Below, piece after piece: positions 13,201 to 25,200 of a DNA stretch of 64,000 nt. The first letter of the stretch is position 1. The number at the start of each line of letters is the position of its first letter. The notes beneath the pieces are model-generated. The model saw nothing but the letters and a program-made list of their open reading frames with translations. It was not told where the DNA came from and ran no database searches. Position numbers and translations under genes: made by a program. This stretch comes from Aptenodytes patagonicus (Eukaryota > Chordata > Aves > Sphenisciformes > Spheniscidae), in assembly GCF_965638725.1 (NCBI RefSeq), contig NC_134982.1:39360799-39424798 (forward strand), given 5' to 3'.

Positions 13201-16200
13201 CTAGCGGAATGCGGGGGCCCCCCGCAGCCTGCCGGCCCCCCCGCACCCACCTTGTGCGATGTGGCATGCCTCCTGATTGTTTTAGAAAATGTGCCTCTCT
13301 GCTCAGTAACGCGCTTCTCGGGGTCTTAAGTGAGGCATTTCACACACTGAAGGACGTTATCGAGAAGGAGAGGGTTTTGCTGAATTTTTGGTCTGTTTTG
13401 TTTATCTACCTTGAGTGTCTAGATAAGAAAGTGGTTTATCAATGCCTGTCCCATGCAAACTGGAGATCACACAACCACGCTTCCTTGATCATGTCAGCCT
13501 TGATAGGAATGTTGTTTTTATATTCTTCATTTAATTAGGAGAATTCTCTTTTTAAAAGGGGGGGTGGGTGGGAATGAAGAAAACGGAGTTGCTTTCAATA
13601 AGCAGTAAGAATCTTTCCCTGAGCCGGTGCTTTACCTTGGTGAGAGTGCAGTTACCTTCCATAAGAATCTCTATGTTTGTGTAAATTGCATAAAATACTC
13701 TAAACTTGAAGTTTCCTCTCAGAAAAGGTCTCTGTGAGAATAATGCTCGTAAATCAGTACTCTCATTTTTTTTTTCTTGTGTGGTTATGACAGATAAAAG
13801 TGAAACTCATAATCTTTTAAAGGGGGAAAAACATTTCAGATTGTTAAGCATGTTAATATGATGCTTCTTCAGTTTTTAACTGAAACATAGTTTCATAGAT
13901 TGCAGAGCCTTAGGAGCTTTGCAGTTACTCCTGATTTTAAATGGAATGCACTCAGACATTATCAAGACATCTGTGAGTGGACCTTAAATCTGCCCTTGCG
14001 TTAGACAGAAACTGAAATAATACACCACTTGATACACTTGATACACAATGATACACCACTTTTCAGTGTACACATGTATGGAAAATGTGTATGACGGGTG
14101 ATTTAGACAGTTCTTTATGCTACTGGGTTTTGTGAGACTTACTGATTACAGAAGCTATATAACAGCCCATTTTTTCTCCCAAGCCTGACTTACATAGAGC
14201 ATAGATTCAGCAAGCATGTACATTCATGGCTGTTAACTTTTCCAGTTATTCATGTAGATTATATTCAATAGATTTTTGTCAGATCAACCTCAGTGTACTG
14301 GGGAAAAATAATAAATAAATAATTACCAAAAAAAAAAAAATCAAAGGCAGGGTTCCAGTTGTCATGGTACAGCATACGGGTAACAAACATAGCAGTACAT
14401 ATGGCCCCTGTATTGGAAGGTTTTGCTTCCCCCCACTCCCCTTCCCCGCCTTCCTGCAAACAAAGAAGAACATGTGTTGAAGATTGGGTTAACTCCGACC
14501 TTTTGAAAGTTTTGCGTGTGAAAAGTTTTTGAGAATATCAAGGGGCAGCAGAGTTTTCTGGCTTGCCTTGTTACATTTCCCATATTGAGGATGAATTCTA
14601 CAAGATCTTTGCAAATACGGCTTTTTGTGTAAAGTTATTGCATGGCAGAACTAGCTTGCATCTGTAAGAATTAATATTGGAGAAATATTGAGCAAATGAT
14701 AAATGCTGATACATGTTGAGTAAAGATGTGATAAAGAGCAAATTGTTATGAAACTTGAAATACACAGTATCCTTCCTTCAAATTGCTGTGTGGAGCATTA
14801 AACTGACTTGCTTTTTATGGAGTTTTTTGCAAGGTCAATAGCTGTTTGATTTGACTTTAAGGCGTTTTCAATCAAAACTGTCATCAAACTTTTATGTTGT
14901 TTTTAAAGAAACCTGTCAAACTCCACTGACCTCAGTATTATCAGGAAAATACCAGTTTTCCTTCATCCTAAAATACAAACCTTTTACTTTGTTTCATGAT
15001 TTGTTCATTAAGTCCTTCATTCTGTGATGTGATGGTCTGTACTGCCCTGTACGCTGCCAAGTTACATTATTGAGAAAAATGACAGTAGATTCAAGGATGA
15101 GTCATGACAGTGCAGTATGTCTGATGCACTGGCAGTAAAACACTTAAAATGTGCTGGGACATCTGAGATATCATGTGGATGAAGTCCACTTAAATATTAA
15201 TTTTATGTAGATCACGAACAAGGTGGCCAAGTGAAAACAATTGCTAGTTACAAAAAGGAGAGCAGAGGGGGTGAAGTTTTACCCTTTCTTCAGTCCCCAC
15301 CTATGTTTTGGGTCTTTGCTAAGAGTCGACAACAAAAAATTGCAGCTCTAATTAGGAACTTTGTTTTCTTTCTGTGTATTTTTGTCAACAAGCAATAGTG
15401 TGAAATTGTGTATAGAACTCTTGTGTATAAGCCATGTCCTTATTTTATTGGCTGTTCATGAATTCAGATATGCCAGTTACTTAAATGTTCATTCCAAATG
15501 TTTGTTTCACCTTCTTTGCTGGAAAAAGAAGACACCACTGCCAAGACACCACTCTGAGTCTTCTAGACATGCTTATCATCATCATCCCCAGTTGCTGAAA
15601 AACATTAGCTTATAAATATGACTGAAGTTGTTCTCAGAAGTTTCTTTTTTCACTTAGCTGAGTAAAAGCAGTAACTCTTCCCATTTTTAAGTTGGATAGC
15701 AGAAGCTTAGAAGTATGCCTAAGATCCTAGCCACGTTCGTTTGACTGCTCGCTACATGCAGTGTCTGTCACTGGCATGCTCAGGGAGATGGGCGAGGGGA
15801 AAAAAATCTTCATCTTCAGATAAGAGCTGTTTCTTTAAGCTATTGTGTATGTGTGCCAGTGAGAGATCACCTTCAGAGCAGTGAGTATGTGCTATGCTTT
15901 TAGTATCTTATGATGGCAGCCAGAACTGTTTGTGAATTTTCTGACAAAACTTTTCAGTATTATGACTGATGACCTGTGGAAACTGAAACTTGTTGTGGGA
16001 GTACAGGTGCTGAATTTAGTAAGAGTTCTCTGGTCCAGAATGGAATTTCTGGTCAAATCTGAAAAAGAGCCAGAGACCGTGAAGCTGTTCGTGCCAGCTG
16101 CCCTAGTAAATTATGTATTTTGAAGCTATGTTCTTCTTGCTGCAATTTTAAGTATCCTCAGCATCAAACTGTTAGTTGTGCTGGATATGTCTGCCCTGTT

Positions 16201-19200
16201 GAGGCTGGTCCACTGTTGCATATGCGTATTTTAGTACATATGGGTTAGCATGTGTATTTGACACTCATGTTCTGAAATCCAGGTGAATACCTTAATCTGT
16301 ACAGCCCTCTTAGCCGCTCTCTGGCTCAATCACTAATTTCATTATTTTTGCAAACTGGAACACCTCTTGCAGGAGTCTGAGAGCAACAAACCCTAATACT
16401 AAGGGTGTTGCAGTGGACCTGCAATTAGTGTGTTTAACTAGGATATCAGAGTTTGGGATATCAGTATAAATCAGATGTAGAAGTTTGTATCCATACTTCC
16501 TTCATACTAGTTGATGTGCTTGTTGATGGGGCTGTTGGTTCTTCAGGGGCAGAAGGAATAATGAGGCTGGATGTGTAGGACTTATTATCTTAAACGCACA
16601 TTTTCTTCTTACGCCCTTCTTTCATCTTGTATCTCCCGAAAAGCACCACCTATGTGTGAAATAAAAACCATTTGTAAAAGTGACTGGGGTAAGTAATTAT
16701 CCACAGGCCTAGTTATCAGGCAAGACCAAGAGGTCTTTTTGCTCAGCAACCCATGCTGGGGTGAAAAGAGAGTTCAGAGCAGCCAAAGCATACTTAATCC
16801 TTTTTCTTTTTTCTTCCCTTTAAGCACTGGATGTATTTTGGGAGTAGGACTTGTTCTTTCACTTATGAGTCACAGTAGCCAAACAGAATCGCGAGTGCAT
16901 GTTTCCGCTTCATTGCGAAAACTCTGCAAATACCTGGACAGCAGTGAGGACCAAAGCAGATGGGTCCAGGAGGTATGACCTATTCTATCGCAAATTTTAA
17001 ATGTTCCTTTTACTGTGTTGCCTCCCTTTAGTAACTATAGACTTTTTACTGAAGCTTTGTATCTGTAGTACTGGAATGCCTGGTTTCTATTATTTCTTTC
17101 ACAATATATGGTTTTATATCTGCTGAAGAAAACAATAATAATAATAATAGAATAACCTGTAATGCTGCACAAACATTAAGAAACTGCCTGAAAAGATAAC
17201 AGACATCATTGTTTAAAGTGCTTCTTTAATTCCTTAACCTCAAATTAAATTGTTGAAAGTTGGGTCCTGAGTAACTGTGGATATGGGTCTCTTATATACA
17301 GCTGTTTACTGCTCATCTGATCTACTAGAAAGCAGACAGCAGGTTACACTCAGATTACCTTAATGGTAATACTTCCTCCTTCAGTATGCCTTCTGTTTCC
17401 TTTGAAAGCTGCTGTCACTAGCTAGTGTGAATCTTGCACTTGTGAATGCTGCTATGGCCCCATTTGCTCTTCTCTTTATAACTGTGTTTTGAAGACTTAA
17501 ACTGAGCTCTGCTAAGGTTGAACATGCATTTCAATTTATTTTGCCAAGATATGTCCTGTAAGTTTTGAAGTGGTCCGTGCACTAAGTCTATAACCTTGTT
17601 GAGGTAAAACTTGGGAAGGGAAACTGATGAAATTGGACGAGTTTACAACAGAAAACAAGAATCGGAATAAGCAGGTGTTTTGCACACAAAAAGCAACGCT
17701 GTATCTGGTGTACGTAAGCCTGCAGCAGCTGAACAGCTGAGTTGCATAATCCTGTTTTTTCTAAGGGGGTTAGCAGAGATTGGTAGTGTTATTCTCTTTC
17801 CCCTCTTGGTACTGCTCTGAAAGCTCTTTATTAAAGGTCTTCTTTTATGGAGCTTAATTTTTTTGGCAGTACATATGTGTTGGGGATTAGCCTTTTGCAG
17901 TTTATTGTTCATGCATTAAAATGACTTACAGCTATGAAATAATTTATCTCTCCCCAGAGATCTCAAACTGCTTTCCTGAACTTAAATTGCGTTCAATACC
18001 GCAACTTCTGAGATGAAAGGCAGCAGCTGTTTAACATCATGAGATAGTTTGGGATGAGAAGCAAAACCTACCCTTTACAATTAAAATCTCTGTAAGGAAT
18101 CGTACAGATAATTACATGAGTAAAATTTGGCCAGCACCCTAGGATGAATACTACTATATTTGAGATGCACAAGAGGCTCTTTCAGAGCTATAAATGGCTG
18201 GGATATAATCCTGTACTTGAGAGGTAACTTTGGCCTGCTGCAGCAGGAGGTACAACCTGAGCATTACTTGCTCCAAGTCAAATTGTTGTCAATCCTGCAC
18301 ATTAGGTAGGTGCTCTCTACTTCCCTTATAGTCATGTGTTGTTCTGTTGCTTAGCTTTGGTACAAAGGAGGTTAAACAGTTGGCACAGTTGCCTTGTTGA
18401 AAGTTCAGACTTCCTTATTCTCCACGTCTAAGGCTGAAGAACAGAAAATCGGTGTCGCTTGTGAATCCTTCTGCAAGGACATGAGGCTAGTGTCATGCAC
18501 TGTGTGTGGGAGTCAATTCTACTACATGCTCCTCTTCTGGCCTTGTGGACCTGCTTGTAGGCCTGATGGGATCACAGCATGTTGTGTATGCTCACATAAA
18601 TAATGATCAGATACTTGTGTCGAGAAGAATAACTGCATTTGTGTGGAAGATCAGGAGCTTGACCTACATAAAACCAGCAGTACTTCGAAGCTTTAGTTGT
18701 ATTTGTTTTAGTTGTATTTGTTTAATGTTATCATCAATGAAGAATCTTTCAGAGAGGGAGTAACATCTGAAAGTATAAATCGAAAATATCATGGCTTTTT
18801 TTGTCATGCTGGCACGTTGCTCCATGTGCACATTGCTACAGGGAATTTGATCAGACACTGGTTAACAGAATTAAATAATATTTTTTTCAGGTACTTGCCT
18901 ATTCTGTGGCCTGTTCCTGTGTCTCTGCTTTCAGTGTTGGAATCATTGAAGCAGCTGAGGCTGAGGAGGCCATGAACAAGCTACGGACCTTAGTGGAAAA
19001 TAATCAGCAGGTCATAATTCAGCATTTGGGCTTTGCTTCAGTTGTGTTTTTCTCTTATCTATTTAATATTGGATGCTGCTTTACCCAGACTGTAACTTCA
19101 AGAAAATTATATTGATTTACTTTCAGCATTAACTTTGAGCGTGTTGTGCATGCTATGCAATTACCAAGACTACCACTTGATCCATTGATGCATTGTCTAC

Positions 19201-22200
19201 AAGTGTATAGCAATTACCAGACAGTGAAATAAAAACAGATTTTACATGTTTGATTGCATTTAGAAGCGAAGTTGGTACTTTTGAGTTCTTCATGTCTTTA
19301 GTCCCTGCATCCTGCCAATTTTTGTCTCTTTTAGAATGTGTTTCTTTAGATTCTTTTTCTTGGTAGGAAAATATATCTACTGTGCTCTTCTGAATTTTTG
19401 CTTTCCCTTAGCCTCCAGACGGTGCATCACAGCCACAACTTCTTCCAGGTGTCTGTTTCATCCCTGGTGTCCTAGGGTTACCCTCTAAAAATGCCAAAAA
19501 TAATCTCCATATTTCAGCAAGTGTTCTTTTTTGTTAAATGCTTGCCAAAAAAAAAGGGCGGGGGGGGAGAGAAAAAAAAGGCAATCATTTTGAATCGAAG
19601 CGTGCTATTACACTGATCAACTGTTTAGAATGTTTATCTGGAAAACAGGAAGTCAGAACAAACTATCTTTGCTACAGCTTTTTATCTTTGTATCAGAAAG
19701 TCTGCTCTAAAATAAAGGCTGCAGAGCGATCTATGTGCCAAAGATCAGTATTTAATCTCAGAAAATCCTATGTCACTTGACATGAGAAAATACTTGAAAT
19801 AAGAAAATACTTGAAATAAGAAAGCATCCAGTATTTTAGACAAAGACATAACGTCTAATTATTGGGAAATAATAAATATTTAAGTAATGTTTCAATAATA
19901 AAGATTAAAAAAAAAAATACAGAAACCTTTGGAAGATCTGTTTTTCAGTGTGTCTTTTTCACCTTACCAGACCCATGGTTTTGCTTTAGCTCTGGGTGCA
20001 ATAGTACATGGATTGTCAGCTTGTGGTCATGGGAAAGCTGAAGACCTGAGTAACAGACTAATGCCAGCCTGGATAAAAATTGTGCTTGCAGAGGTAAAGG
20101 AGTTTTAACTCATATCCTCTTTTTTTGCAGGAGGTGGTGTGTGTGTGTGTGATTTTTAAATGAGCAGTAGGGACATAATTTTCCTTGCTTCTGCAGGAGT
20201 AATGCTAGGAAAAGTTAGGACTATCTCAACATGCTGTTTGATTGATATTTGGAAGCGAAAATATATCTTTGGACTGTTTGCTAAAGGAAAAAAAAAGTTT
20301 CTTTTCTGCTTGGATGATTTATGGAAAATACGTATCTCAATGAGATCTTAATTTGGAGAACTTTACTAATTTGGAACAATATTCAAGGAAAAAATCTAGG
20401 TTATTAAATGAAGATGCCTTGTGAAATCAGGTGCTACTTATCAAAATTAGACTAACAGAATGGTGATTATAGTGCCGCAGTTGTTATAATAATTTTAATT
20501 TATTTCATTGTAACAAAAATTGCATGTTTGAAATCAAACTCTAAACTTACACATTAAGATTGCAGCTGAAGGTAAAGTATCAATACAGTGTTTCAGAGTT
20601 GAATTGCACTGGCATATTTTGTGGAATACAGACTGTGCTAGAAGAAAGTGATTTGTCAGGGAGAAATGCATGATGATTTCAGATTGAGGGGGGAGTTGGC
20701 GGAAGCTCCGTATAAAGCCTTTATTCACCAAGAGAGGGATGAATCATCATCCAGCATGCTGGAATCTGACCTGAAAAGGCTGTTGGGATGAGAGGTGTAC
20801 AAGTGATAGCAGTCATGGTTTTTAAGTTGGAAGAAACAAGTCTTTTGTCCTGCAGTAGTGTTCTGTGACCACATTGACTCACTGATCCTGAATTACACTT
20901 CCAGGGTTCTCCAACAATGCAGCGTCTGGCTGCTGTCAGTGGGCTGGTTGCACTGGTGGGCTCTGAAGGAGGCATGATACAGGTGAGAACATGCAAGCAA
21001 ATGGTACTTCTGTCTCTTTTAGAAATTTGGCTAGAAGCAAGATGGAATGACATCCTCTGCGTCCTTACAACAGTGGTTATATACCAGGGCATCCCATTTA
21101 TGCAGTAGTGAGTCATGTTGGGTATGAAACAAGCGGGATAGAATTACAATGTGTAAAATGGGGTCTGTCCCATTTTCCCATCACATGGCCCATTTGCAGT
21201 GCCATTAGGGAAGAGTGTACAGCCATGTAGGCTTTCTCCTTTTCTTCTCCACTCCCCCACAAAAACGCATGTGTGCAAACATGATCTATCTTTTCAGCAC
21301 TTGTTCTCTCGTTTGTTGTTTCTTTTCTTCCCTTACAAAATTCACATAACTTTTTTTTTCTTTTTCTCTGGCAGCTGAAATCTGAGAGCATTCAGTCTTC
21401 CCAGTTTCAAAGTAAGCTGAATGAAGTCATCAGAACCCTTACACAGGTAAGAAGGTAGCCTCTGTTTCCTGCTTTGGATAATGCACTAGGGTACTGTGAC
21501 ATCTTGCACAAACAGGCCAAATCTGTTTAAAGAAACTTCATAATGTCTGTGTCCAGCTTGAATGAGGCAACGTAGGGAAACTTGTCTAACGGTTTATTGT
21601 CTCAACAGATAATCAGTTTTTCAGGGCAGATTGGCCTTCAGACAAATGCAGCAGGACTTTTGGGACGCCTTCATATGTCCTGTTTGTCTTCTACCCAGAG
21701 CAGGGCATCCGGTAAGATGCTTTATTATTGCTGCTTAAAGAACATACAGAAGTAGCACCTAGCTAAAAAGGCAGCAAGGGACACATTAGGCAATACAGGC
21801 TAGGCATTGCAGCCATATTAAATGACATGACAGACTTTGAATCGGAGACCTCATGGTCCTGTGTGCCAGAGCTAAAGGTTGGAACAGGAAGCAGGAAGCA
21901 GTGTTCTAAATAGGATCCCCCCCCGTCTGCTTTTACTTGCAGTATCAAAGTAAGGTTCTAAGTTGTTCTGGTCAAACTTGTATATTGCTTCTGTCTTTAT
22001 TCTTTTATAGAATAAATTGTAAAGAAGGTTTACACTGCATATGGCACGTGTTTGACAACTACATTATCCATGCCATGCCCTGAGAATCAATTACTCTACT
22101 CTGTTTTAGCACTTCCCACTGTATAAAAAAGCCAACTCTGGCTTAAAAACTGGTCCATAACAAGAGCAAGCTGGCTTTTCAAAAGTATTTTTATAGAAGA

Positions 22201-25200
22201 GATGTTCTCTGGTTAACTGAAGTAAAAAACTGCTGTTCTGTAGCTACTTTCACTGTAGCAGTTAGCACAGAAATTCATATTCTGTCGATACATCATTACT
22301 TTCTGGTGTTGTTTCAACATCCATTGGTAAAATAAAGGCAGGATTACACCACTGATGAAATACCAGTAATAGGAGGGAACTAATGAAGTGGAAGCTGTTC
22401 ACTTCGGTGTGAACCAAGTTGGGAACCAATAATATGAAGTGTAGGTAAACTTCCTCATCACAGAAGAAAGATTCTTGGAGTTTCTACTGTTGTATAATCT
22501 TGACACATGTGTCTGAGGTTAGATAGATATGGAATGTCTCTGTTGTATTACACTTTACTAAGCTTTTGAAGCTCTCCCTTTTAAAGCCTGACTCGCAGTG
22601 GCTGATACATTTTAAGGAAGTTCTTATCCCTGGCCTTTCAGTTGGTCAATGACTTTGTTTTTTCAGACAGGGCACCTCCCACCAACACAAATGTTTAGCT
22701 TTCCTTAAAAGTGGAAAGAACAATGCATCTATCAATAATCTTGTAGTCTAAATGTTGCAGGTCACCTATAGAATTAGTTAGCTCAAACATAGCTCAGTTT
22801 GGCCTTTGAATTTACATGGGAGCTGAAGGTTATAGTTTCTGCTGACATGTTTTAGTATATAAACAGTCTTTTCATCTTCACAGTTTCTCCAGATTTTAGC
22901 TACTTGCCTGAAAACAGCTTTATCAGGGCAGCCATTGACTTTGCCATTGAAAGTGGAAAGAAAGGTAAGAAGGGATGAAAGTATAGTATCCCTCTGGGAA
23001 ATTTGTTATGACTATAAAAGGTGATCCTAATAACCCCCTTCTATTTGCTAAGAGAACTTTTCTAAATACTAATTAGAACTTCACTAACGTGGGATATTTA
23101 ATCTCTGAACAAAAAATCGAATAACACTCAAAAAGATAAGGTAGAATTGTCCTAGTTTCAGCAGGGATAGAGTTAATTTCCTTCCTAGTAGCTGGTACAG
23201 TGCTGTGTTTTGGATTTAGGGTGAGAACGATATTGACAACACACCGATGTTTTAGTACTAGTCAAGGACTTTTCAGCTTCCCATGCTCTACCGACTGAGA
23301 AGGCTGGAGGTGCACAAGAAGCTGGGAGGGGGCACAGCCAGGACAACTGACCCAAACTGGCCAAAGGGATGTTCCATACCATGTGACGTCATGCTCAGTA
23401 TATAAAGCTGGGGGAAGAAGAAGGAAGGGGGGGACGTTCAGAGTGATGGTGTTTGTCTTCTCAAGTAACTGTTATGCGTGATGGAGCCCTGCTTTCCTGG
23501 AGATGGCTGAACACCTGCCTGCCCATGGGAAGGAGTGAATGAATTCCTTGTTTTGCCTTGCTTGCATGCGCGGCTTTTGCTTTGCCTATTAAACTGTCTT
23601 TATCTCAACCCATGAGTTTTCTCACTTTTACCCTTCCGATCCTCTCCCCTATCCCACTGGGGGGGAGTGAGTGAGCAGCTGTGCAGTGCTTAGTTGCCAG
23701 CTGAGGTTAAACCACAACAATTATGTAGTTAGGGCTTTCGTTGTCTCCACTGAATTTTTATGACTTTTTAAACCCTTTCCCTTTCCGCTTCCTCTGTGTC
23801 TGTGAGATGAAGTATCTTCCCTGTGGGAATGAAAGTCAAATCACTTTAAGTGTTAGCATGTATCCTCAGGAATACTCCATCATCAGGCAAACTTTATGCT
23901 GCCCTTTATTTCCATGATCCTAGGTTAAGATTCTCCATAACATAGTTGTATTCAAATGGGGTACTGCTATGTGTGATAAATGCAAAGGAACCTGAAGAAA
24001 GTATGCAATTACATGAGGAGTGCTAGTAAGAGAGATGTCTTGGGAGTACAGTCTTAAGGGAGATAGAGCAGAGGAGATCATTCCTGTGTGGAGCTAAGTG
24101 AGCTCACTATTGTCCTATGAAGCAAGCTTTACTTTCAACGGAGGTAAAAATTGCTCATGCCTTGCCTCCAGGAGGACTTTCACTGAGTTAGCTCCCTGTG
24201 TTTAAGTAACACAGTATGTGGCAAAGGTTAGCACCTGTCTGGCAATTTTTGTGGCCTGCACCTGCAGGATGGAGAAGGAGAGCAGTGTCAGAAAACTTTG
24301 CTGTTCTCCTACTAATGAATGCAAAAATACTACCCTACTAGATGAGGAATATCTGTAATTAACTCATAAATTGGTTCAAGGAGAAGGAACCAGAAAGCTT
24401 CTATTTATCTGTAACAAAAAGCCTTTTTTGATAGGACATTAATATTAAAAATACAGCTCTTGATTACAAACAAGGGACAGCTAATTCTAAGATACAAAAA
24501 GAAATAACAGTAATTTTATAATGCTTTGCAATTCTTCACTACAGATTGGTGTTCAGTGCAGCGTTCACATTTTTTTCCTGAGCTGTTTAGCCAAATGTGT
24601 GTGTTTAAAATTCAGACTGTGATTTAATCTTCTGCCGTAGGCCCTGAATCTGTCCCAGTTGAGCTGGTGAAAGTCGCATTGGCACCCATTGCATTAGTTG
24701 GAGAAAGCCATCAGTATCCACCTGTAAACTGGGCATCCATTCTTTCTCCTTTGATGAGGCTAAACTTTGGTAAGATTAGTAGTTTTCTATTCAGTCTTTT
24801 GTACTTGCCACAAGACTTCTTTACTAACACAGCTTTCACAAACTTCAGGGCCCACTTCAGGGCTTGAAGTTATTGCAGGGATTGAAGTCTTTACTATGCT
24901 TTCAAGACCAACTTTTTAATGTTTGCAAGCACGTATTTGTGATCACCGTGTAGACACAGTTTAACGCAGGAAAAGACTAAAGAAGATTAGTGCTGAGAAG
25001 TCTGGAGCAGTATTGGAAGTTCTCTAAAACACTGGTGAAATGGGACCGAATTTTTCATTTGAACTATTTACAGTAAGAAGAGCCCCTCATGAAACTCAAC
25101 TAATTGTATCTTACTTTCAGCATCATCAGAGGCTGCAGGCAGCTTTATCACAAGTTTGAACTGCTCTGTAGTCCATCTAGCTATTGCTAGTCTGAAATAC

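Larger units (their letters stand above)
10645..16824 (+). other. FOCAD: FOCAD 6.2-kb intron, contents
   Basis: This is the longest FOCAD intron in the window. It carries a decayed antisense CR1 (about 10782-11515), an AT/TG microsatellite (11531-11616), a CpG-rich block with a CTCF-type motif (13081-13260), a G-quadruplex-type run (13558-13572) and a small GATACAC repeat cluster near 14020-14060. I saw no exon in the remainder. Confidence 0.7.
23148..23719 (+). mobile_element. Solo LTR (endogenous retrovirus), sense in FOCAD
   Basis: The element starts TGTCCTAGTTTCAGC and ends TTAAACCACAACA, so it has TG...CA ends over 572 bp. It has a CRE palindrome TGACGTCA (23384-23391), a TATA box (23399-23407) and an ATTAAA polyadenylation motif (23588-23593), in the order expected of U3-R-U5. 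Its U3 closely matches the LTR at 62017-62593, which proves it is a repeat. No internal retroviral genes adjoin it, so it is a solo LTR left by recombination. The flanking 5-mers AGAAT and ATTAT do not match well, so the target duplication is decayed or the edges are slightly off. It lies in the intron after FOCAD exon 13 of the window, in the gene's orientation. Confidence 0.85.

Noticed and set aside
13023..13538. 171-codon plus-strand frame across the CpG-rich block
   Set aside because: It is an open frame favoured by high GC. The two halves have unrelated composition and no recognisable domain.
16500..16680. Any tRNA, rRNA, snoRNA or microRNA gene in introns (MIR491 is known in a FOCAD intron in human)
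   Set aside because: No cloverleaf, box C/D or H/ACA layout or known mature microRNA was recognised anywhere in the window. Human MIR491 lies in the 5' part of FOCAD, before this window.
19412..19448. 37-nt exon-like segment with good TTTCCCTTAG acceptor and CCAG|GTGTCT donor
   Set aside because: Inclusion would break the phase 0 junction between two firm FOCAD exons. It is treated as a pseudo-exon.
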